From NCBI GenBank assembly GCA_007713595.1, contig VMRY01000020.1, positions 1 through 64,000 of the forward strand: a DNA stretch of 64,000 nucleotides, read 5' to 3'. The position numbers were made by a program, and so were the translations under genes. Under the pieces are notes generated by a model that worked only from the letters and a program-made list of their open reading frames with translations, was not told where the DNA came from and ran no database searches. Position 1 is the first letter of the stretch. The number at the start of each line of letters is the position of its first letter. This DNA is from Sedimenticola thiotaurini. Lineage in GTDB: Bacteria; Pseudomonadota; Gammaproteobacteria; Chromatiales; Chromatiaceae. Positions 1 to 8,721 of the stretch are shown here, piece after piece.

Positions 1-140
1 CCCTCAAGCGCGGCACGGTTGTCGCGGTTGGGAAGCTGCTGAACAGAATCAAAGGTCAGCGCAAGGAAAAGGAGGAAGAAAAACGCGGTTCCACCATAAA
101 AGATGTTCCGCGCCATGGTTTTTGTGAAGGCCTGGGCCAT
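1..140 (-). CDS. norC: Nitric oxide reductase subunit C, N-terminal part (cut by window edge)
   Basis: The reading frame begins with ATG at 140 on the minus strand and runs off the window, so only about 46 residues are visible. They start MAQAFTKTMARNIFYGG and continue into a Phe/Leu-rich membrane anchor followed by LPNRDN. This pattern is typical of NorC, the membrane-anchored c-type cytochrome subunit of cNOR, which passes electrons to NorB for reduction of nitric oxide. The haem-binding CxxCH is not yet reached. A purine-rich ribosome site (GAGGGG) lies just upstream of the start. Two FNR/DNR boxes lie in the divergent region to hemerythrin. The neighbouring nnrS and Dnr-type regulator support a denitrification role. 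Confidence 0.8.
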   Translation of the reverse strand, partial: MAQAFTKTMARNIFYGGTAFFFLLFLALTFDSVQQLPNRDNRAALE

Positions 141-224
141 TGTTATCCCCTCTATTATTTTCCGTGTGTAAGTAACGCGAAAGACGTACAGGATGCATTA
201 AGCCTGTATGTTTTCAGCAGTTCC

Positions 225-238
225 TTGATTTGAGTCAA
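225..238. promoter_or_regulatory. DNR/FNR box TTGAT-TTGA-GTCAA
   Basis: Exact match to the TTGAT-N4-GTCAA form recognised by Dnr/FNR-type regulators. It lies 85 bases upstream of the norC start and is the nearer box to norC in the divergent region. Anaerobic or NO-dependent activation of norC is the likely role. Confidence 0.7.
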
Positions 239-279
239 TAGAATATTAAGGATCGGTAACATTTTGAATTTGCATTGGA

Positions 280-293
280 TTGATTGAAATCAA
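280..293. promoter_or_regulatory. FNR/DNR box TTGAT-TGAA-ATCAA
   Basis: Exact TTGAT-N4-ATCAA palindrome, 75 bases upstream of the hemerythrin start. Together with the box at 225-238 it gives each divergent gene its own site. The cognate regulator is probably the Crp/Fnr protein encoded at 2728-3435. Confidence 0.7.
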
Positions 294-368
294 GGTGTGG
301 AGGGTTGTGAATTTCCGATACTCACACTTTAAATCAAATTTCAGACTAAAAGAATCAGGAATAGCCAG

Positions 369-803
369 ATGACAACAATCACCGAAACAATGGCGAGTGA
401 TCACAGGCATTGTGATGAGTTTTTTGCCAAAGCCGAAGAACTGATAGCAGAGGGTAGCTGGGAGCAGGGAAGAGACGCGTTCAAGGCGTTTCATGACGCA
501 ACGGAAAATCATTTTACTATGGAAGAAGGGATACTTTTCCCCAATTTTGAGCAGCGTACGGGCCAGACAATGGGGCCAACTCAGATGATGCGTATGGAAC
601 ATACGCAGATGCGTCAACTGATGGCGGATATGGAAGCTGCCGTCACTTACGAAGATGAAGAGCGTTATCTGGGCCTTTCAGAAACCTTGATGATGGTCAT
701 GCAGCAGCACAATATGAAAGAGGAGCAGATGCTCTATCCAATGACCGATCAGGTATTTGCTGGCGATGCAGAGGCCACTCTAAGAGAGATGAAAATGTTG
801 TAA
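369..803 (+). CDS. Hemerythrin HHE-domain protein
   Basis: The 144-residue protein is a single hemerythrin-like four-helix bundle. The iron-ligand pattern is visible: an N-terminal His (SDHRHCDEFF), HDATENHFTMEEGILFP, EHTQM and HNMKEEQMLYP. This family binds a di-iron centre and carries O2 or NO, or repairs iron-sulfur centres (YtfE/DnrN type). The position opposite norC, behind an FNR/DNR box and before DUF2249 and nnrS, argues for a role in NO handling rather than oxygen storage. No signal peptide is present, so it acts in the cytoplasm. Confidence 0.85.
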   Translation: MTTITETMASDHRHCDEFFAKAEELIAEGSWEQGRDAFKAFHDATENHFTMEEGILFPNFEQRTGQTMGPTQMMRMEHTQMRQLMADMEAAVTYEDEERYLGLSETLMMVMQQHNMKEEQMLYPMTDQVFAGDAEATLREMKML

Positions 804-889
804 TTGCTGGCCTCTTTTGAGGATATGAAGCTGAGCATGGATGCTCGGCCTGAAGTTGTTGAGCTACCTCTCAGAGATATTTACTTACG

Positions 890-1144
890 ATGGAAAAAAA
901 ACTCGATGTAAGCATGCTTGAGCCTTGTGAGCCGCTTGAACGGACACTCGAGGCTATCCAACAGTTGGCACCTGGGGAGTATCTGAATGTCGTGCATCGC
1001 CGTGAGCCCCATCTTCTCTACCCATTGCTTGATAAAGGGGGGTTTGCCTGGCGCTGCATAGAGGTGCTGCCTGATCAATATGCGATTTACATCTGGCGAT
1101 CGAGTGACAAAATTGCCAGTGAAGAAGCGGCAACTCACTTTTAA
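890..1144 (+). CDS. DUF2249-domain protein
   Basis: Small 84-residue protein with the DUF2249 pattern: an acidic LDVSMLEPCEPLERTLEAI start, then HRREPHLLYPLL and a C-terminal beta-rich end. DUF2249 proteins are often found with hemerythrin and denitrification genes, as here. No catalytic residues are known for the family. It lies 86 bases after hemerythrin and before nnrS, probably in one regulated unit. The start ATG at 890 has only a weak ribosome site, so the exact start is moderately certain. Confidence 0.75.
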   Translation: MEKKLDVSMLEPCEPLERTLEAIQQLAPGEYLNVVHRREPHLLYPLLDKGGFAWRCIEVLPDQYAIYIWRSSDKIASEEAATHF

Positions 1145-1177
1145 ATTTAAGTTAAACTCCTGTTCCTGAAAAATATG

Positions 1178-1191
1178 GTATCATTTGATAC
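1178..1191. promoter_or_regulatory. Inverted repeat GTATCA-TT-TGATAC upstream of nnrS
   Basis: Perfect 6-2-6 inverted repeat ending 36 bases before the nnrS ATG. Its half-sites resemble FNR half-sites but face the other way, so it is not a standard FNR box. It may be an operator for another regulator. Function is inferred only from symmetry and position. Confidence 0.35.
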
Positions 1192-1227
1192 TATTATTTT
1201 TCTTATCCCTGTTTCATTGGTGAAGTG

Positions 1228-2571
1228 ATGCTTAATACTGCAAGTCTTTCATTGGATCAGGCGCCGCCGATCTCAATACCTTTCAGATTTTTTATTACAG
1301 CACCCTTATTCGGCCTAGCTGCAGGTTTGCTATTGCTAATATATGGCCCCAGCCTCTTGCTGACGCGCTGGTCACCGATGACATTAGGTCTAACACACCT
1401 AATTACTCTCGGCATGTTGGCGATGGTGATGTGTGGAGCGCTGTTGCAGATGTTGCCTGTCCTGGCAGGCTCCCGGGTCCCTGCTGTCGTGCCCGTGGGG
1501 AAAACATGTCATCTCTTTATTACCGCTGGTACAGGATTACTGGTGTTCTCATTTATCACCGGTGGTGATAGTGCAAATTTATTCGGACTAATATCTCTCG
1601 CTGTTGGTATTGGTCTGTTCTTTTTTGCAATAGCGGTAGCGCTGCTGCGTGTAAAGCAGGTCACGCATACTGTCACTGCTATGCGACTTGCGCTGGTTGC
1701 TTTTCTCATTACCCTGATGTTTGGTCTACTTCTGGGTAGTGGTGTTTTGGGTGCCATCGGATTTGGCCATATTGCCCCATTGGTCGATGTACATCTTGGC
1801 TGGGGTTTGCTCGGTTGGATCGGTCTCTTGCTGGTAGGTATCTCATATCAGGTGGTACCGATGTTTCAGGTGACACCGGAATATCCCATGCAGATTCGTC
1901 GATATCTTGCGCCGGCAATTTTTTTGGCGTTGCTGATCTGGTCGGTGCTGATGTTGGGTGTTATTTTTAATTGGTTTAGTGCGATTGTCCCAAGGCTCTG
2001 GATGTTGTTGATCTTACCTGGCTATATGCTTTATGCCGTAGTGACGCTAAGACTTCAACGGCAGCGAAAACGGCGGGTTCCCGATATAACGATGCAGTTC
2101 TGGCGTAATGGAATGATCTCAATTCTTCTTGGTGTTGCCATCTGGATTGCCGGGAATGTGTCTGAAGTTATTGCCAATAGCCCGCAGTATCATCTGCTTT
2201 TGGGCGTTTGTCTGGTCGTTGGTGCCGGCCTATCGCTCGTCAATGGTATGCTTTATAAAATCGTACCTTTCCTCTCCTGGTTCCATTTGCAGAATCGTCA
2301 GCTCAGTCTGATGTGCATGACGGTACAAGTGCCAAATATGAAAGAGTTTATCTCCGACAAGGCGGCCCGTCTGCAATTTAATTGCTACTTCCTCTCACTG
2401 CTTTTTCTGTTTGCCGCGGTGATAAAACCTGCGTGGTTCGCTCATCTGGCAGGTCTTTTGTTCCTAATCTCCAATCTCCTGTTATTTAAGAACCTGGCTA
2501 TGGCTATGTCGAGATTCCGTGCTACCAGTCAGGCTTTAGATGAGTATATGATTGATTCTAAAGCGGAATAA
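1228..2571 (+). CDS. nnrS: NnrS family haem-copper membrane protein
   Basis: The protein of about 447 residues is almost entirely made of membrane helices (about 12). It has the NnrS signature stretch HLITLGMLAMVMCGALLQ near residue 65 and a later VDVHLGWGLLGWIGLLLVG stretch with conserved His. NnrS proteins are haem- and copper-containing inner-membrane proteins linked to NO stress and denitrification. ATG 1228 follows a GGTGA-like ribosome site; a GTG one codon upstream is an alternative. It sits between DUF2249 and the Dnr-type regulator, as in many denitrifiers. Confidence 0.9.
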   Translation: MLNTASLSLDQAPPISIPFRFFITAPLFGLAAGLLLLIYGPSLLLTRWSPMTLGLTHLITLGMLAMVMCGALLQMLPVLAGSRVPAVVPVGKTCHLFITAGTGLLVFSFITGGDSANLFGLISLAVGIGLFFFAIAVALLRVKQVTHTVTAMRLALVAFLITLMFGLLLGSGVLGAIGFGHIAPLVDVHLGWGLLGWIGLLLVGISYQVVPMFQVTPEYPMQIRRYLAPAIFLALLIWSVLMLGVIFNWFSAIVPRLWMLLILPGYMLYAVVTLRLQRQRKRRVPDITMQFWRNGMISILLGVAIWIAGNVSEVIANSPQYHLLLGVCLVVGAGLSLVNGMLYKIVPFLSWFHLQNRQLSLMCMTVQVPNMKEFISDKAARLQFNCYFLSLLFLFAAVIKPAWFAHLAGLLFLISNLLLFKNLAMAMSRFRATSQALDEYMIDSKAE

Positions 2572-2680
2572 ATACAACACTCTTAGGTTTTCAAAGAGCG
2601 CGCGTTGATGTTATCAGATGGATTTCATTCACCATGATTTCCATTGCACTATATCTGCTGTAAAATAAGCCCTTATGATT

Positions 2681-2701
2681 GTTAACTAACTGATAGTTAA
2701 C
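2681..2701. promoter_or_regulatory. Perfect inverted repeat GTTAACTA-N5-TAGTTAAC
   Basis: Perfect 8-5-8 inverted repeat in the leader of the Crp/Fnr regulator gene, 26 bases before its ATG. It does not match the FNR/DNR consensus. Autoregulation or control by a different factor is possible. It also overlaps the region expected for the promoter. Confidence 0.45.
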
Positions 2702-2727
2702 TATTTATCACTATATATGGTGTGTGT

Positions 2728-3435
2728 ATGCAGGCCGAGCTTAAAGAAGCCTATCTATTTTCCCAGCTGAATGACGAACAGCTGGAGCGTGTACGACTGA
2801 TGAGTACGGATATTCAGTTGCAGGACAATGAGGCGCTGTTTGAGGCGGGCGATGAGGCAAAACGGTTCTTTCTGGTTCAGGAAGGCCAGATAAAACTCTC
2901 ACGACTTTCGATGAATGGCAATGAAAAGGTCATTGAGGTCGTGGTTGCGGGACATACTTTTGCTGAGGCACTGATGTTCTCTGATAATCCGGCTTATCCA
3001 GTCAGGGCAACTGCTATTGGGCGATCCCGGTTGATTGCCGTGGAGAGCAAAGGTTTTCTCAATCTGTTGAGAGAATCCACCGAGACCTGTTTTCGTGTCA
3101 TGGGTGATATGAGTATGCGTCTGCGGCGTATGATCAAGGAGATTGATGACCTGACGCTGCAGAGCGCAACAGGACGTGTTGCAGGTTTTCTGTGTGGGAA
3201 ATCGATGTTTAAGGGACAGGTTAGAGTGGCCTTTGATCTGGCTACACCCAAGGGTGTTCTCGCATCACGTCTGTCTGTGAAACCCGAGACGTTTTCCAGA
3301 ATTCTGCACAATTTTACCGATCAGGGTTTAGTTAGAGTGAAAGGTGGCCATATTGAGATTCTGGATGTAGAGGGTCTGCGCAAGCATGCCGAGTCATCCG
3401 GTATTTGCGGTCAACATATTAGCCCGGAAAGCTGA
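2728..3435 (+). CDS. dnr: Crp/Fnr-family regulator, Dnr/NnrR-like
   Basis: Protein of about 235 residues with an N-terminal cyclic-nucleotide-binding-like beta roll (LFEAGDEAKRFFLVQEGQIK), a long dimerisation helix (MRLRRMIKEIDDLTLQSA) and a C-terminal winged helix (LASRLSVKPETFSRILHNF). It lacks the N-terminal cysteine cluster of FNR, so it fits the Dnr/NnrR class that responds to NO. The neighbours norC, hemerythrin and nnrS, plus the FNR/DNR boxes, support this. ATG 2728 is chosen; GTG 2722 is possible. Neither has a strong ribosome site. A strong terminator follows. Confidence 0.85.
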   Translation: MQAELKEAYLFSQLNDEQLERVRLMSTDIQLQDNEALFEAGDEAKRFFLVQEGQIKLSRLSMNGNEKVIEVVVAGHTFAEALMFSDNPAYPVRATAIGRSRLIAVESKGFLNLLRESTETCFRVMGDMSMRLRRMIKEIDDLTLQSATGRVAGFLCGKSMFKGQVRVAFDLATPKGVLASRLSVKPETFSRILHNFTDQGLVRVKGGHIEILDVEGLRKHAESSGICGQHISPES

Positions 3436-3450
3436 CAAGCTACTCTTTAC

Positions 3451-3482
3451 AAAAAAAGGGGTGCCGGTGCGCCCCTTTTTTT
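3451..3482. terminator. Bidirectional rho-independent terminator
   Basis: A-tract plus GGGG (3451-3461) pairs with CCCC plus T-tract (3472-3482) around a GC-rich loop. It has U-runs in both directions, so it can end the plus-strand regulator gene and the minus-strand chemoreceptor gene. Confidence 0.85.
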
Positions 3483-3513
3483 ATTCAATGGCAATCTCTT
3501 GCGTTTGTCTCTA

Positions 3514-5148
3514 TTAAACCTTGAATTGACTGACCTGGGCCTGCAGCCCTTCACTGAGTCTTGAGAGTTCCTGGCTGGAGGTGGCAACCCGGTCAGAACC
3601 GTGGGTGGCTTCTTCTGCCAGCTGTGATATCTGCACAATACTACGGTCGATCTCTTGGGCAACGGCTGACTGCTCTTCTGCAGCACTGGCAATCTGAGTA
3701 TTCATGTCTGAGATCATTGATATGGATTGAACGATCTTATTTAATGATTCAGCGGCTGCATGGGCTTTGTCCACGGTGATCTGAGTAGTGGATTGGCTAC
3801 GGTTCATAACCTGGACGGCTTCAGTGGTGCCGCTTTGCAGGCGCTCGATCATCTCCTGAATCTCTCTGGTCGACTGTTGTGTGCGACTTGCCAGGGTTCT
3901 CACTTCATCGGCAACAACAGCAAACCCACGACCTTGCTCACCCGCTCGTGCTGCCTCAATAGCTGCGTTGAGTGCCAGAAGATTGGTCTGCTCGGCAATG
4001 CCGCGAATAACATCCAGCACGGAACCGATAGCTTCACCTTCAGATTCCAGTCGATTTATTACGCTGGATGCTCGTTCTACTTCACTGGCCAGGGTGTTAA
4101 TGGATTGGGAGGCTTCATCGACCACGCTGCTGCCATTTCGTGCCTCATCATTCGCTTCACGGGCTGAGCTAGCTGTCTTCTCTGCATTTCTGGCAATTTC
4201 ATGAACGGTGGCAGCCATCTCTGTGACTGCAGTGGCGACTTGATGGGTTTCACTGCGCTGTTCATTCATCCCCTCATGGCTTTTTGCCGTTATGGCAGAG
4301 AGCTCATCTGCTGAGCTGGTGAGTTGCTTGGTAGCAGAGCTAACCTGGGCAATAGTGTTTTGAACCTTGATGGCAAACTCGTTAAATGCTGCTGCCAGAT
4401 TTGCAACCTCATCACTACCGCTGCTATCGAGTCTCTGGGTGAGATCACCGTCCCCGGCCGCGATATTGTGCATGGCTTGAGTGGTCAGTTGCAGGGGGAC
4501 ACAGACACTGCGAGCGATGATCACAGACAAGGTGATGAGAATTAACAGAACGGCCCCTACAATGATGGCCAATGTGGTGGCGTTTTTCCAAAAGGCGGCC
4601 TCTACATCATCAATATAGATGCCGGTGCCAACCACCCAACCCCAAGGTTTAAACCCTTTTACATAAGATACTTTTTGTATAGGTTCCTCTGAGCCAGGTT
4701 TTGGCCAGAGATAGGGAACGGTACCCTCGCCTTTGGTTTTAACTGTATTCACGAACTCGACAAAAATTGCGGTGCCATTGGCATCCTTTAGCCCAGAAAG
4801 ATCCTTTCCTTCCAAAGAGGGTTTGATAGGGTGCATTAAAGTTATTGCATTCATATCATTGACCCAGAAATAATTACCGCCCTCGTATCTCAGTGACCTG
4901 ATACTGGTTAGCGCTCCCGACTTGGCCGTGGCCTCATCCATTTCTCCCTTACTGAAACGGGTATGGAAATCGGCGATGATGCTTTGAGCGGTCTCCGTCA
5001 GTTTTTGGGTTTGCAGAACCTTTTCATTCAACAGGCTTGTTTTGAACTGAAAGAGCGATACAGCGGTGATGACGGCAATACCGAAAACAGCCAGTGCTAT
5101 CAGCGCCCAGAGGCGGTGGGTAATCTTCAGACGGCGCAATGCATTCAT
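3514..5148 (-). CDS. Methyl-accepting chemotaxis protein with single Cache (sCache_2) sensor
   Basis: 544 residues. In order: membrane helix (about 13-32), periplasmic sCache_2-type sensor (about 35-185, with [16 protein letters not shown] and [13 protein letters not shown]), second membrane helix (about 192-213), HAMP, and the cytoplasmic signalling domain with the conserved hairpin tip [20 protein letters not shown]. Such receptors bind small ligands, often carboxylates, and control CheA. No che genes are nearby, so it is an orphan receptor. A near-match FNR/DNR box lies about 127 bases upstream and may link its expression to low oxygen. Confidence 0.93.
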   Translation of the reverse strand: MNALRRLKITHRLWALIALAVFGIAVITAVSLFQFKTSLLNEKVLQTQKLTETAQSIIADFHTRFSKGEMDEATAKSGALTSIRSLRYEGGNYFWVNDMNAITLMHPIKPSLEGKDLSGLKDANGTAIFVEFVNTVKTKGEGTVPYLWPKPGSEEPIQKVSYVKGFKPWGWVVGTGIYIDDVEAAFWKNATTLAIIVGAVLLILITLSVIIARSVCVPLQLTTQAMHNIAAGDGDLTQRLDSSGSDEVANLAAAFNEFAIKVQNTIAQVSSATKQLTSSADELSAITAKSHEGMNEQRSETHQVATAVTEMAATVHEIARNAEKTASSAREANDEARNGSSVVDEASQSINTLASEVERASSVINRLESEGEAIGSVLDVIRGIAEQTNLLALNAAIEAARAGEQGRGFAVVADEVRTLASRTQQSTREIQEMIERLQSGTTEAVQVMNRSQSTTQITVDKAHAAAESLNKIVQSISMISDMNTQIASAAEEQSAVAQEIDRSIVQISQLAEEATHGSDRVATSSQELSRLSEGLQAQVSQFKV

Positions 5149-5274
5149 GAGAACTCCTCATCACCGTAGGGACATCACCCCTGTCGGCTACGGTGTCAAG
5201 TGTAAGTGTTGGTTGTGTTGCTCTCCCTGGCTTGAAGTAGTTGGCGACTGTCAAATGGAAATCTTGAGCGGTAA

Positions 5275-5288
5275 TTGATCTGGCTCAA
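5275..5288. promoter_or_regulatory. Near-match FNR/DNR box TTGAT-CTGG-CTCAA
   Basis: Differs at one position from the FNR consensus TTGAT-N4-ATCAA. It lies between the nadA stop and the chemoreceptor start, where it could serve the chemoreceptor. With one mismatch, chance occurrence cannot be excluded. Confidence 0.35.
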
Positions 5289-5308
5289 TGGAACTAAAAC
5301 TTGCATTC

Positions 5309-6361
5309 CTATTTTGCCTGTTTTTTGGCGAAATCCAGCATTCTTTGGATCGATTTGACGGCTTGGTCGCGAATGTCCGGGTCGATATGGATCTCGTTGT
5401 TGCCGGTTATAAGAACCTGCTCGAGATTCTGCAATGCATTCATACCCATCCAGGGGCAGTGGGCGCAGCTCTCGCAGGTGGCCCCTTCGCCTGCGGTGGG
5501 GGCTTCGATCAATATCTTACCTGGCGCCAGTTGTTTCATTTTGTGGAAAATGCCGCCATCTGTTGCAACAATAAAGGTCTTGTTCTCCATCTCCATGACG
5601 GCATTAATCAGGGCTGTGGTTGAGCCAACAACATCGGCTTGGTCGATCACCTCTTCGGGTGATTCAGGATGAACCAGCACGGCAGCATCTGGATGCAGCC
5701 GTCTGATTCGTTCCAGTGCAACGGACTTGAACTCTTCATGTACGACGCATGAGCCATTCCAGAACAGCATGTCGGCACCGGTCTGCTTCTGAACGTATCT
5801 ACCCAGATGCTTGTCGGGCGCCCAGATTATCTTTTCACCACGTTCTGCCAAATGCTGAATGATGGGTAGCGCAATGCCTGAGGTTACAACCCAGTCAGCA
5901 CGCGCTTTTACCTTGGCGCTGGTATTGGCGTAAACCACTACGGTATGGTCCGGGTGCTGATCGCAGAACTGTGTGAATTCATCAGCTGGACACCCTTCAT
6001 CCAGTGAGCAGGTGGCATTCAGGTCAGGCATCAGAATGTGCTTCTCGGGATTCAGTATTTTTGCAGTCTCGCCCATGAAGCGAACACCGCAAACCACCAG
6101 AGTGTCGGCTGATTGCTGGGTGCCAAAGCGTGCCATTTCCAGTGAGTCTGACACGCAACCCCCCGTCTCCTCTGCCAGTTCCTGCAGGTCTCCGTCGGTA
6201 TAGTAGTGCGCAACAACTACAGCATTTCGCTCCTTTAGTAAGGTCTTGATGCGGTTTTTTGTTGCGACCTTCTCCTCCACGCTCATTTGTGGCCAGACAG
6301 GATGTGGCGGAACCGCAACAGGATGGGGCTTGAGTGCACTGGTGGATGTGGTCTCAGTCAT
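5309..6361 (-). CDS. nadA: Quinolinate synthase A
   Basis: 350-residue NadA, the [4Fe-4S] enzyme that condenses iminoaspartate with dihydroxyacetone phosphate to quinolinate in de novo NAD synthesis. The conserved features are [32 protein letters not shown], the cysteine in [14 protein letters not shown], the cysteine in [11 protein letters not shown] and the C-terminal [13 protein letters not shown]. The length matches the longer proteobacterial form. ATG 6361 fits the family N-terminus. It follows the Nudix/NrtR-like gene by 27 bases, so the two are probably cotranscribed. Confidence 0.96.
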   Translation of the reverse strand: MTETTSTSALKPHPVAVPPHPVWPQMSVEEKVATKNRIKTLLKERNAVVVAHYYTDGDLQELAEETGGCVSDSLEMARFGTQQSADTLVVCGVRFMGETAKILNPEKHILMPDLNATCSLDEGCPADEFTQFCDQHPDHTVVVYANTSAKVKARADWVVTSGIALPIIQHLAERGEKIIWAPDKHLGRYVQKQTGADMLFWNGSCVVHEEFKSVALERIRRLHPDAAVLVHPESPEEVIDQADVVGSTTALINAVMEMENKTFIVATDGGIFHKMKQLAPGKILIEAPTAGEGATCESCAHCPWMGMNALQNLEQVLITGNNEIHIDPDIRDQAVKSIQRMLDFAKKQAK

Positions 6362-6388
6362 GATTTTCTCTTAAATTGGCTGTCTTGT

Positions 6389-7063
6389 TCAGCGAATAAT
6401 TTCAACGTGATCCGGGTTGGTTGCCTGGTAAATTTTAGCAGGCCTGTGGTTACCGCTCATTCGTTTCTCTCCGGTCTCTGTGAGCAGATTAAGGGAGAGT
6501 ATCCATTTGCGGAAGTTTCTTTTATCTAATGTTTCATTGCGTAGGATCTCATAAACCGATTGTAGTTCGCTCAATGTAAAAGTCGGGGGTAAAAGCTGAA
6601 ATGCAATGGTTGAATAAAGTGTTTTGGCGGCCAGTCTTTCCTGGGCTTGTTGAATAATCTCTGCATGATCGAAGGCGAGTTCAGGAAGCGTATTCAGCGA
6701 GTGCCAAGCGGCATCAGCAGCATCGCTGCCGGCGCGAATCTCCAGCTTGTTCGATGGCACCAGTGCAAAGTAAGTCACACTGATAATACGTTCGCGTGGG
6801 TCTCTGTCGGGACGGCCAAAAGTAAACAGCTGCTCGATATAGAGATCAGATACACCGGTCTCTTCTTTCAGTTCGCGTTTTGCACAGCTCTCCAGATCTT
6901 CATCAATCTCAAGAAAACCGCCGGGTAATGCCCACATGCCTCGATAGGGATCCTCTCCTCGCCGTACCAGCAGGAGCTGAAGCTGCTGTTGGCGCAGGGT
7001 AAAAACAGCCACATCGGTTGTGACAGCGGGGTGAGGGTATTCGTAGCAGTATGGCACAGTCAA
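6389..7063 (-). CDS. nrtR: Nudix/winged-helix regulator, NrtR-like
   Basis: About 224 residues: a Nudix domain (about 15-145) followed by a winged-helix region (about 150-215). The Nudix box is complete (GFLEIDEDLESCAKREL then KEETGV), so hydrolase activity may be kept. This architecture is that of NrtR, which represses NAD synthesis genes and responds to ADP-ribose. Location just before nadA strongly supports this. No ATG is available near the start: TTG 7063 or GTG 7057 must be used, and no clear ribosome site is seen, suggesting weak or leaderless translation. An inverted repeat lies immediately upstream. Confidence 0.8.
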   Translation of the reverse strand: MTVPYCYEYPHPAVTTDVAVFTLRQQQLQLLLVRRGEDPYRGMWALPGGFLEIDEDLESCAKRELKEETGVSDLYIEQLFTFGRPDRDPRERIISVTYFALVPSNKLEIRAGSDAADAAWHSLNTLPELAFDHAEIIQQAQERLAAKTLYSTIAFQLLPPTFTLSELQSVYEILRNETLDKRNFRKWILSLNLLTETGEKRMSGNHRPAKIYQATNPDHVEIIR

Positions 7064-7072
7064 AGAGTACTA

Positions 7073-7089
7073 AGTGTAAATACTACACT
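7073..7089. promoter_or_regulatory. Inverted repeat AGTGTA-N5-TACACT at the nrtR-nadA promoter
   Basis: Perfect 6-5-6 inverted repeat 10 bases upstream of the nrtR start. It is the best candidate NrtR operator because NrtR normally regulates its own operon. I cannot confirm a match to a published NrtR box. Confidence 0.45.
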
Positions 7090-7238
7090 ATAGGCTTATC
7101 GTCGCACTGCAGCAAGAGGTGGATATATTTTTAAGATGACTTTATAAATAGCCTGTAATTCATTGTCAGCTAAAGTAAACTGATATTTTTCCGCTATTAT
7201 ATTTATAGTTGCTATCACCACTAGGATAGAGTGCCGTT

Positions 7239-8102
7239 ATGGATGTTGACAAAGAGGGTATAAAATACGCGGTGCTTGATGTTAAACATCTGCCGCCACT
7301 CTCTATGACTGCCAGCAAATTGATGGAAGCCATCACAGATGATGAGATAGATCTGAAAGAGCTGGCTGGAATTATTGAACAGGATCCGGGGCTTGCGGCG
7401 AGAATTATTGGTTTGGCCAATTCGGCCTACTTCTCACAGCCAACGCCCGTGTACAGCGTTGAAGAGGCCATCATTCGGGTATTGGGCCTGAATATGGTGA
7501 AGAGTCTCGCACTTGGTATTACCGTAGCAGGTGCCTTTGACTTGGATAGGTGCCCTCGTTTTGACCTGGCGGGCTACTGGTTTGAGGCCCTGGCTTCAGG
7601 GCAGCTGGCGCGTTCACTGGTCATGGCGATGCCGGTGAAAGCAAGGCCTGATATGAATGCGCTCTACTTGGGCGGTCTTTTTCATAATTTGGGTGTGCTG
7701 CTGCTGGTTCACATTGTGGGTGAGGCCTATTCTGCTGTCCTGCAGGAGGCTAAAAAACCAGAAACGAATCTTAGAGCCATTGAGCGTGATCGACTTGGTG
7801 TTGATCATCGGGTCGCCAGCCTTTGGCTGGCCGAGAAGTGGCATCTTCCGCCCCTCATCATAACCATGATGGGGCAATTGGGAGACCCGGATTACCAGGG
7901 TGATGTGCAACCTGAGATGATGCTTTTAAATGCAGCGGTTACATGGGTAAGAGATGTTCGACAAGGGCAGGTTAACGCCTTGGCAGAGTCTCCCTGGCTG
8001 CAATCTTTGCCTGACATTGACAAGGAGCGTTTGTCCCGGATCGAGGAGGCAATTCTCTGCCAAATTGATGATCTGGAACTGGTAGCCAGGCAATTAGCCT
8101 GA
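7239..8102 (+). CDS. HDOD-domain signalling protein
   Basis: 287 residues dominated by one HDOD domain (about 15-210): LPPLSMTASKLMEAITDDEI, DPGLAARIIGLANSAYF, VEEAIIRVLGLNMVKSLALG, and the degenerate HD-like ALYLGGLFHNLGVLLLV. HDOD proteins are non-catalytic or poorly understood signalling modules in stress and motility networks. The gene is followed after 19 bases by a GAF-domain gene in the same direction, so the two probably work together. No output domain is attached. Confidence 0.88.
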   Translation: MDVDKEGIKYAVLDVKHLPPLSMTASKLMEAITDDEIDLKELAGIIEQDPGLAARIIGLANSAYFSQPTPVYSVEEAIIRVLGLNMVKSLALGITVAGAFDLDRCPRFDLAGYWFEALASGQLARSLVMAMPVKARPDMNALYLGGLFHNLGVLLLVHIVGEAYSAVLQEAKKPETNLRAIERDRLGVDHRVASLWLAEKWHLPPLIITMMGQLGDPDYQGDVQPEMMLLNAAVTWVRDVRQGQVNALAESPWLQSLPDIDKERLSRIEEAILCQIDDLELVARQLA

Positions 8103-8121
8103 TGAATTGTGAGTTGATAAC

Positions 8122-8718
8122 GTGACATTTCGCCATCAGGATCATTTTTTCTCACTCGTTGACGCTCTGTCTGCGATCAGTGTGTTGGCACGGTTGCCGG
8201 TTGAAACGTTGCCTGAAAACCGATTTTTACAGCAGGCGCTTGAGGCACTGATGGCACACCAGAGCCTGGGTCAGTGCTCTATTTTTCTTACTGAAGGCAA
8301 TCTGCTCACCTGTGCTGTGGGTACAGGCATGGATCTTTTTGGTTCTGATGAAAACTCCCGACAGTCTGAATCAGTGGCGAGTATGGAGTTTGCGATTGGG
8401 GAAGGTATCATGGGGCTGGCCTGTCAGACTGGCCAGATTCAGTATTGCCGCAACTGCAAAAGTGATCCACGCTTCAAGCCTTTTGAGAGAAGAGCGTTGT
8501 TCTATGGCGACGGGTCACTGCTCTCAGTGCCGATTGCATCGGGCGATCAGGTGTTGGGTGTACTCAATGTTTCCCATCATCAGCCGGAATTTTTTGAGAC
8601 TTGGCATCAACACTTTCTGGTGCTGTTTGCGAGCACATTGGGTCGACTGTTGCATCTCCAAAGGATGATTCATCAACTCAGTGATCAGGTGACTGTCGGA
8701 TCGAAATCGCCTCAGTAG
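8122..8718 (+). CDS. GAF-domain protein
   Basis: 198 residues with a single GAF domain (about 25-180), seen in FAIGEGIMGLACQTGQ, the strand-turn around CRNCKSDPRFKPFERRALF, and GSLLSVPIASGDQVLGVLNV. GAF domains bind small molecules or haem. No catalytic output domain is fused. The CRNC pair could bind a metal or act as a redox switch, which is speculative. Start is GTG 8122, close behind the HDOD gene. It converges with the ROK kinase gene with only three bases between the stops. Confidence 0.8.
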   Translation: MTFRHQDHFFSLVDALSAISVLARLPVETLPENRFLQQALEALMAHQSLGQCSIFLTEGNLLTCAVGTGMDLFGSDENSRQSESVASMEFAIGEGIMGLACQTGQIQYCRNCKSDPRFKPFERRALFYGDGSLLSVPIASGDQVLGVLNVSHHQPEFFETWHQHFLVLFASTLGRLLHLQRMIHQLSDQVTVGSKSPQ

Positions 8719-8721
8719 CCT

